The notes under the pieces were generated by a model. That model was not told where the DNA came from, searched no databases, and saw only the letters and a program-made list of their open reading frames with translations. Source: Pseudomonadales bacterium (GTDB lineage: Bacteria > Pseudomonadota > Gammaproteobacteria > Pseudomonadales > Azotimanducaceae). Taken from it: DNA of 38,161 nt. This document shows positions 33,286 through 38,161 of the stretch, piece after piece. The stretch spans positions 1 through 38,161 of the forward strand of contig JANQMF010000238.1 of NCBI GenBank assembly GCA_028280225.1, given 5' to 3'. The translations under genes were made by a program, and so were the position numbers. Position 1 is the stretch's first letter. Each line of letters starts with the position of its first letter.

Positions 33286-35277
33286 GTGAATCAACTGATC
33301 TGGCGGCCGGATGCCAAGGCGATTCAAAACAGTCAGCTTACGGCATTCAGCCGCGGGGTAGATGCGCAGCACAACATTGGCCTGGACGGCGACCCGGCAG
33401 AAGACTACGCCAAACTCCATGCCTGGAGTACCCAATACCCGGGAGAATTCTGGCAAGCGTTCTGGACCTTCACCGGGATCCGCGCTGAACAGGCCTCTGA
33501 AGAGGTTGTACTTGACCCGGATAAATTTCCCGGTGCCCGGTGGTTTCCACAAGCGCGCTTGAATTACGCTGAAAACCTGCTCAGCGAACCCGGTGACAAA
33601 ACCGCCTTTATATCCATGCTTGAGAATGGTCATCGGGAAACCCATAGCTACGCGGATATTTACCGGCAGACCGAACGGATTGCCTGGCAGCTGTGTAAAC
33701 TGGGTATAAGCCCGGGTGACCGGGTGGCCGGCTGGCTGCCGAATATTGTCCCAACGGCCACCACAATGCTGGCATCTTCCAGTATCGGGGCGGTATATTC
33801 CTCCTGTTCCCCGGATTTTGGGGAACCCGGTGCCCTCGACCGCTTTGGCCAGATTGAACCCAAGGTGCTGTTCGCTTGTGACGGGTACTTCTATGCCGGC
33901 AAAACCATCAGCATCCGCGACAAAGTCCGGCGCGTGGCCGGGCAGGTGCCCTCCATCCACACCATCGTCTGGGTCGGCGTGCCGGGCCTGCCCGAGCCTG
34001 TGGATCCATCACCGGATAACACTATGCAGGAAGTAAGCCTGCAAGATTGGTTAAACCAACCGGCGGAGCCCCTGACCTTTACCCAGCTTCCATTTGACCA
34101 CCCCCTGTATATCCTGTACTCCAGCGGCACCACCGGCAAACCCAAGTGTATTGTCCATGGCCAGGGCGGCACCCTGATGCAGCACAAAAAGGAACATCAG
34201 CTTCACCTGGATCTTCGCGCTGACGATACCCTGTTCTTTTTCACCACCTGTGGCTGGATGATGTGGAACTGGTTGATCAGCGCGCTGGCCAGCCATTGTA
34301 CTGTGGTCTTGTTTGACGGCTCCCCCTTTCATCCTACCCCCTCAGCCATGTTTGACCTGTGTCAGGCAGAGCAAGTGGATATATTCGGCATCAGCGCCAA
34401 GTTCTTGAGCGGGGCTCACAAGGCCGGGATTAAACCCCGGGAAACACACAACCTGAGCCGCATGCGCATGCTCATCAGCACCGGCTCACCCCTCACCCAG
34501 GAGGGTTTCCAATATGTCTATCGCGATATTGATCCCAATTGCCACTTAGTATCCATGTCGGGAGGTACCGATCTTATTTCCTGTTTTATGCTGGGTAATC
34601 CAAACCTGCCCGTCTACGACGGTGAACTGCAATGTGCCGGTCTGGGCATGGCGGTGGATATCTGGGACGAGCAGGGTAACAGTGTCATCAATGAGAAAGG
34701 CGAACTGGTGTGTACCACGGCCTTCCCAAGCGCCCCGGTGGGCTTCTGGAACGACCCTGATAACAAAAAGTATCACGGGGCTTACTTCGAACAGTACCCC
34801 AACGTGTGGGTCCACGGTGACTATGCCGAAAAAACCGCAAATGGCGGCTATATCATCCACGGGCGCAGTGACGCTGTTTTAAATCCCGGCGGGGTTCGCA
34901 TTGGCACCGCGGAAATATACCGCCAGGTGGAAAACTTCGCCGAAGTGGCAGATGCCGTTTGTATTGGTCAGGAATGGGAGGACGACGTTCGTGTTGTGCT
35001 TTTTGTTGTAATGCAGGCAGGCGCGCGATTCAGCACCACACTGGCTGATGCCATAAAGTTGAGAATCAGGAATTTTGCCTCCCCCAGACATACCCCCGCG
35101 CTGATCCTGGAGGTGGATGATATTCCCAGGACCATGAGCGGAAAAATTGCTGAACTGGCTGTTAGAGATGTGGTCCACAACCGCCCGGTAAAAAATACCT
35201 CCGCTCTGGCTAATCCAGAGGCATTGGAGAACTTTCGCCATTTACCGGCCTTACAAGTCCCCGGCGGGCACCCTTAG
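33286..35277 (+). CDS. acetoacetyl-CoA synthetase
   Basis: Activates acetoacetate to acetoacetyl-CoA with ATP in the cytoplasm; 663 residues, as expected for AacS. The phosphate-binding loop is LYSSGTTGKPKC (277-288), and the signature GWMMWNWLISAL follows in the expected place. The C-terminal lysine region is RTMSGKIAELAVRDVVHNRPVKNTSALANPEAL. Start is GTG, eight bases after the epoxide hydrolase stop, so translational coupling is likely. It converges with the formamidase-like gene and their stops overlap by 4 bp. It may feed acetoacetyl-CoA to a thiolase such as the one at 4005. Confidence 0.94.
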   Translation: MNQLIWRPDAKAIQNSQLTAFSRGVDAQHNIGLDGDPAEDYAKLHAWSTQYPGEFWQAFWTFTGIRAEQASEEVVLDPDKFPGARWFPQARLNYAENLLSEPGDKTAFISMLENGHRETHSYADIYRQTERIAWQLCKLGISPGDRVAGWLPNIVPTATTMLASSSIGAVYSSCSPDFGEPGALDRFGQIEPKVLFACDGYFYAGKTISIRDKVRRVAGQVPSIHTIVWVGVPGLPEPVDPSPDNTMQEVSLQDWLNQPAEPLTFTQLPFDHPLYILYSSGTTGKPKCIVHGQGGTLMQHKKEHQLHLDLRADDTLFFFTTCGWMMWNWLISALASHCTVVLFDGSPFHPTPSAMFDLCQAEQVDIFGISAKFLSGAHKAGIKPRETHNLSRMRMLISTGSPLTQEGFQYVYRDIDPNCHLVSMSGGTDLISCFMLGNPNLPVYDGELQCAGLGMAVDIWDEQGNSVINEKGELVCTTAFPSAPVGFWNDPDNKKYHGAYFEQYPNVWVHGDYAEKTANGGYIIHGRSDAVLNPGGVRIGTAEIYRQVENFAEVADAVCIGQEWEDDVRVVLFVVMQAGARFSTTLADAIKLRIRNFASPRHTPALILEVDDIPRTMSGKIAELAVRDVVHNRPVKNTSALANPEALENFRHLPALQVPGGHP

Positions 35278-37445
35278 ACCTGAACGGGGTCACCAGGCAT
35301 TGGGAAAGGGGTAGCGTCCAGGAAACGGCTCAGCACGTTGTTGGTAATGGTGGCAATGTCGTTTGTATAGCCTGCATGGGCCAGTGAACCCGCGTAAGAT
35401 ATAGAACCGGTGCTGAATACGGCCCCACCTCCGGGGACTTCAAAAAAGACCATGTCGGCCCGCACCTTGGGGTCTTCTCCCAACGGCTCCATCATGTGGA
35501 ACTCCTCTTTTACCCGCAACATACCCGGTTTGTGGTTTTCGGAACTGGCAATAATCACCGCGTGTGCGGGAGAACCCAATTCTGCATCCCACCTGTCCAG
35601 TTCTTCACCCGCAGCACCCCCACCCTGACTACCGTAATTTCCCCAGACCTCAGCATTGCTGATCCCTTGAAGAATAAAGGCAATGCGCGCATACGCATCT
35701 GATGACAAACCGGCAGCCGGGCGGTAGTAGGTGCCGCCATCAAAACCCTGGGCGGCAAAGCCTATACCAACCAATTCATTGGGGGGCTTGCCCAGCCGGC
35801 GCCACAGGCCCCCATACTCGCCGCCAAACTGATGATAATACTCTCCGGGACGCGCTATCCAGGCCCGGGTACCGTCTTCTGCCCGGCGCACCTCCATAAT
35901 GGCGGGATTATCCGGCTGAAAGGCAACCCGCCAATAGAAACCATTCCCCCCCATGTACATCAAGCGCCCGCCTCGGCCCAGCCAATCGGATAAACCGTTG
36001 CGCATCCTGGTGGAATAGTATTCAGGATGGGTGCCGGTGATCACCACCCGGTAGCCCGCCAGGGCAGCCGCCCCCTCCAGATGTAAATCTTCATCCGTCA
36101 GCACATCAAAGGGCTCGCCGCGCTGATCCAGCCAGGCGGTAATGTGGGTGTCGGCGTTAAAGGCCCACGTCCCGGTTTTGGGTTTCATATTTAATATGGG
36201 GCGCAGACGCGAGGAATAGTGCACCCCGCTGCCGTCAGCATGGTATTCATACATGCTAAAACCCACCTCCTTGTGGGCAAACAAAAAGGCATCGTTAGCG
36301 TGATGCAGCCGGCGGCTACCAAATGGCCCGGGCACAAAAGCCAGCCGTTGATTGGCATACGCCAGATAGGTGGCCGTCGGCACCAGGTAAGCTACTTTGT
36401 TGCGCCGTTGACCCTGCCCCGGCCGCACAAAAAAAGGCACATATTCATCACTGACAATTTCACCCTCCGCCCACACCAACAGCTTCAGAGCATATTGTCC
36501 GCTGGACAAATTCCGGGGGGTTTGCCAGCTCAGGGTGTTGTGCCAACCGGCGTCGGTGAAGTCGTCCGCGTGAAAATGTATGGCCCCATAGTGTGCGGGT
36601 CGCTGTGCATATGCTTGCACACTGCCGTCCCACAGATGTCCGCACACACCCCGGGTAGGGTTTTGAAACAAACGACCATGATAAGCATTTGCACTGATGT
36701 CGGTCACCGTCTGTGCGGGAATGTCCGCCGCAAAATCCCAGTGTGCAACCACTTCGGTACTGCCCCCCGGCTCCCCGGCAACGACCATGGGTGCCTCCAA
36801 CCGGCCATTAAAGTGCCCTTCACCCGGCGCGGAAGCCGCAAAATAAAGATCACCCCCGGGAAAACTACAGCCCGTCGTGGGCTCCGTCTGGTCAGTGCGG
36901 TCCGTTTCCGCCCGGCCGGCAGCATATCGCGTGACTTCCAGGCGGGAATCCACGCCAAGGGTCAGCCGCACCTTGTACCAGCGTTGACTGACCACGGCAG
37001 TGTCTAAAAACAGCTCCCCGGTTGCCCAGACAGCGTAGAACCCCAGGGCGGAAACCTGCAACAGCAGGGTGCCGTTACAGACCAGGGTTTGGCGCCGGGC
37101 GTCCACCAGGGTGGGCTGGCAGTATAGTTGCAGACTACCGGAAGCCACCGGCGGAAAATCTTTCACCAGAGCGTAAGAACCCGGGCGCAGGGGTTGATGG
37201 GAAACCTCCAGGCCCACATCCCGGGGGACCAGATCCGCAGCCACAATCTCTTCAATCAAGCCGGTGCCGTGTGGCCGGTCATCTCCGCTGCTTAGCCGCA
37301 CCACATCAGCGGTGATCACACCTTCTCCATAGCGGCTGAGTTTAAAGTGAACAGTCTCCCCTGCCCGTACCGACAACGGGTCACAGTAGCCAACAACATC
37401 TTTTCGAAATCCTGCAGCCGGATTATGCCCGGAGCGATCTGTCAT
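35274..37445 (-). CDS. N,N-dimethylformamidase large-subunit homologue
   Basis: A 723-residue protein matching the large (beta) subunit of N,N-dimethylformamidase: a beta-rich, LamG-like N-terminal region (VVAHWDFAADIPAQTVTDIS) and a C-terminal catalytic domain. The Paracoccus enzyme holds one iron by two tyrosines and a glutamate. Likely equivalents here are Y360 and Y401 (41 apart) and E475 in THPEYYS, with H473 next to it. Known enzymes also need a small alpha subunit; none is adjacent. The ATG at 37445 has a strong GGGAGGAAC; the frame extends upstream to 37499. Substrate may be another amide, so I give no symbol. Confidence 0.87.
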   Translation of the reverse strand: MTDRSGHNPAAGFRKDVVGYCDPLSVRAGETVHFKLSRYGEGVITADVVRLSSGDDRPHGTGLIEEIVAADLVPRDVGLEVSHQPLRPGSYALVKDFPPVASGSLQLYCQPTLVDARRQTLVCNGTLLLQVSALGFYAVWATGELFLDTAVVSQRWYKVRLTLGVDSRLEVTRYAAGRAETDRTDQTEPTTGCSFPGGDLYFAASAPGEGHFNGRLEAPMVVAGEPGGSTEVVAHWDFAADIPAQTVTDISANAYHGRLFQNPTRGVCGHLWDGSVQAYAQRPAHYGAIHFHADDFTDAGWHNTLSWQTPRNLSSGQYALKLLVWAEGEIVSDEYVPFFVRPGQGQRRNKVAYLVPTATYLAYANQRLAFVPGPFGSRRLHHANDAFLFAHKEVGFSMYEYHADGSGVHYSSRLRPILNMKPKTGTWAFNADTHITAWLDQRGEPFDVLTDEDLHLEGAAALAGYRVVITGTHPEYYSTRMRNGLSDWLGRGGRLMYMGGNGFYWRVAFQPDNPAIMEVRRAEDGTRAWIARPGEYYHQFGGEYGGLWRRLGKPPNELVGIGFAAQGFDGGTYYRPAAGLSSDAYARIAFILQGISNAEVWGNYGSQGGGAAGEELDRWDAELGSPAHAVIIASSENHKPGMLRVKEEFHMMEPLGEDPKVRADMVFFEVPGGGAVFSTGSISYAGSLAHAGYTNDIATITNNVLSRFLDATPFPMPGDPVQV

Positions 37446-37524
37446 GGGTTCCTCCCGGGATCTGACCCGATCCTGTCCAAGCCATGGTAAAAAGCCCACC
37501 CGTGGTCAACATGAGCCTGCTAAC

Positions 37525-38161
37525 ATGACCAAAAAATTAAACATGACTATGCCAAGCACGGAACATTACAACAAGGTTGCCCAACTGCTGCATTGGACTG
37601 TTGCGGGGATGATCCTGGTCCAATATGTCCTGGCTGAAATGGCCGAGGCTGCGGAGGATACACCCCTCCAACAGCTTGCCCTGCTGGCTAACCATAAATC
37701 CCTGGGTTTGACCATCTTGTTGTTAGCCGCGGTCCGGGTGGGATGGCGGATGAAATATCCGCCACCGGCCTTACCCGGGACCATGCCTGCCTGGCAACAG
37801 GTACTATCCAACTGGACCCACCGGGCGCTGTACATTTGCCTGTTCAGCCTGCCGATCAGCGGGTGGCTGATGTCCTCTGCAAGCGCTTATTCGGTCAGCT
37901 GGTTTAATTTATTTTCATTGCCGGACTTTGTGGGCCCGGACCCGGCCCTGAAAGATACCCTGTACCTGGTCCATGAGATCCTTGCGGTGTCCTTAATCGT
38001 ACTCGCGGCACTGCATATCAGCGCGGCTGTTAAACACCTGGCCTGGGATAAAGACGGCATTTTACAGCGCATGTCATCCTGGTGGTCCGTGGCCGCCTTT
38101 GCCGCTGGGGTTGGCGTGTTTTTGAGCTTTCTGGGCACACCTTTGCCGCACCGGGACAAGC
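37525..38161 (+). CDS. cytochrome b561 family protein, 3' truncated by window
   Basis: A frame open to the window end, reading at least 212 residues. The pattern fits bacterial di-haem cytochrome b561 (CybB/YceJ type): basic start, LLHWTVAGMILVQYVLAEM, then NHKSLGLTILLLAAVRVGWRMKYPPPALP, WTHRALYICLFSLPISGWLMSS, and VHEILAVSLIVLAALHISAAVKH. Histidines in four helices would bind b-type haems. It is an inner-membrane electron-transfer protein oxidising quinol. Possible starts are ATG 37525, 37543 or 37549; none has a clear ribosome site. It is divergent from the formamidase-like gene. Confidence 0.85.
   Translation, partial: MTKKLNMTMPSTEHYNKVAQLLHWTVAGMILVQYVLAEMAEAAEDTPLQQLALLANHKSLGLTILLLAAVRVGWRMKYPPPALPGTMPAWQQVLSNWTHRALYICLFSLPISGWLMSSASAYSVSWFNLFSLPDFVGPDPALKDTLYLVHEILAVSLIVLAALHISAAVKHLAWDKDGILQRMSSWWSVAAFAAGVGVFLSFLGTPLPHRDK

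Noticed and set aside
33274-33960. 228-codon minus-strand frame inside acetoacetyl-CoA synthetase
   Set aside because: Shadow of a conserved enzyme; no recognisable domain.
36219-37007. 262-codon plus-strand frame inside the formamidase-like gene
   Set aside because: Antisense shadow of a well-supported gene; composition not protein-like.
1-38161. CRISPR arrays, prophage, tRNA or rRNA genes, intact insertion sequences
   Set aside because: No regularly spaced repeats, integrase, transposase or structural RNA signatures were seen on either strand.

Overview
The window looks like a chromosomal segment of a Gammaproteobacterium, probably a free-living heterotroph with strong acyl-CoA and xenobiotic metabolism. 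The grounds are a perfect CRP-type site (TGTGA-N6-TCACA), a gamma-type LexA/SOS box (CTGT-N8-ACAG), RND efflux, GloA/GST detoxification, and GC content in the mid-50s by eye. I see no rRNA, tRNA, CRISPR array, prophage or intact insertion sequence. Packing is tight: many neighbouring genes overlap or nearly touch, and three convergent pairs overlap at their stop codons.

Layout. 0.2-2.7 kb: MFS transporter, small unknown protein, tandem MmcQ/YjbR-fold protein. 2.8-8.2 kb: family III CoA-transferase, thiolase, Tat-exported iron-sulfur aldo-keto reductase, then larB and larE of nickel-pincer cofactor synthesis, separated by a REPIN-like double palindrome. 8.2-14.8 kb (minus strand): a complete Liv-type ABC importer (livHMGF) with an acyl-CoA ligase and a lipoprotein substrate-binding protein. 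15.0-15.7 kb: an apparent 'SDR' that carries both diagnostic motifs of halohydrin dehalogenases. 15.7-17.3 kb: methyltransferase plus Rrf2 regulator with a perfect palindromic operator over the regulator's start codon, and divergent from it a small ORF behind an SOS box. 17.3-19.9 kb: periplasmic M48/TPR protease, two very small candidate genes, a 17-bp repeat array and a strong terminator. 19.9-28.6 kb: GloA, GST, an RND adaptor/permease pair, a rifampin-phosphotransferase-like PEP-utilising enzyme and a small membrane protein. 28.6-35.3 kb: alpha/beta hydrolase and CitE-like lyase (minus); CRP-site-preceded diguanylate cyclase; SDR, epoxide hydrolase and acetoacetyl-CoA synthetase (plus). 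35.3-38.2 kb: a homologue of the N,N-dimethylformamidase large subunit (minus) and, divergent from it, a cytochrome b561 cut by the window end.

How the parts fit. Uptake (MFS, Liv ABC), CoA activation (acyl-CoA ligase, CoA-transferase, acetoacetyl-CoA synthetase), carbon-chain cleavage (thiolase, CitE-like lyase) and handling of reactive or xenobiotic compounds (halohydrin dehalogenase, epoxide hydrolase, GST, GloA, formamidase-like enzyme, RND efflux) point to a catabolic and detoxification neighbourhood. Substrates cannot be read from sequence. The most notable items are the halohydrin dehalogenase, the SOS-box small ORF, the CRP site before a diguanylate cyclase, the Rrf2 operator overlapping its own start codon, and the lar genes found without larC or larA.
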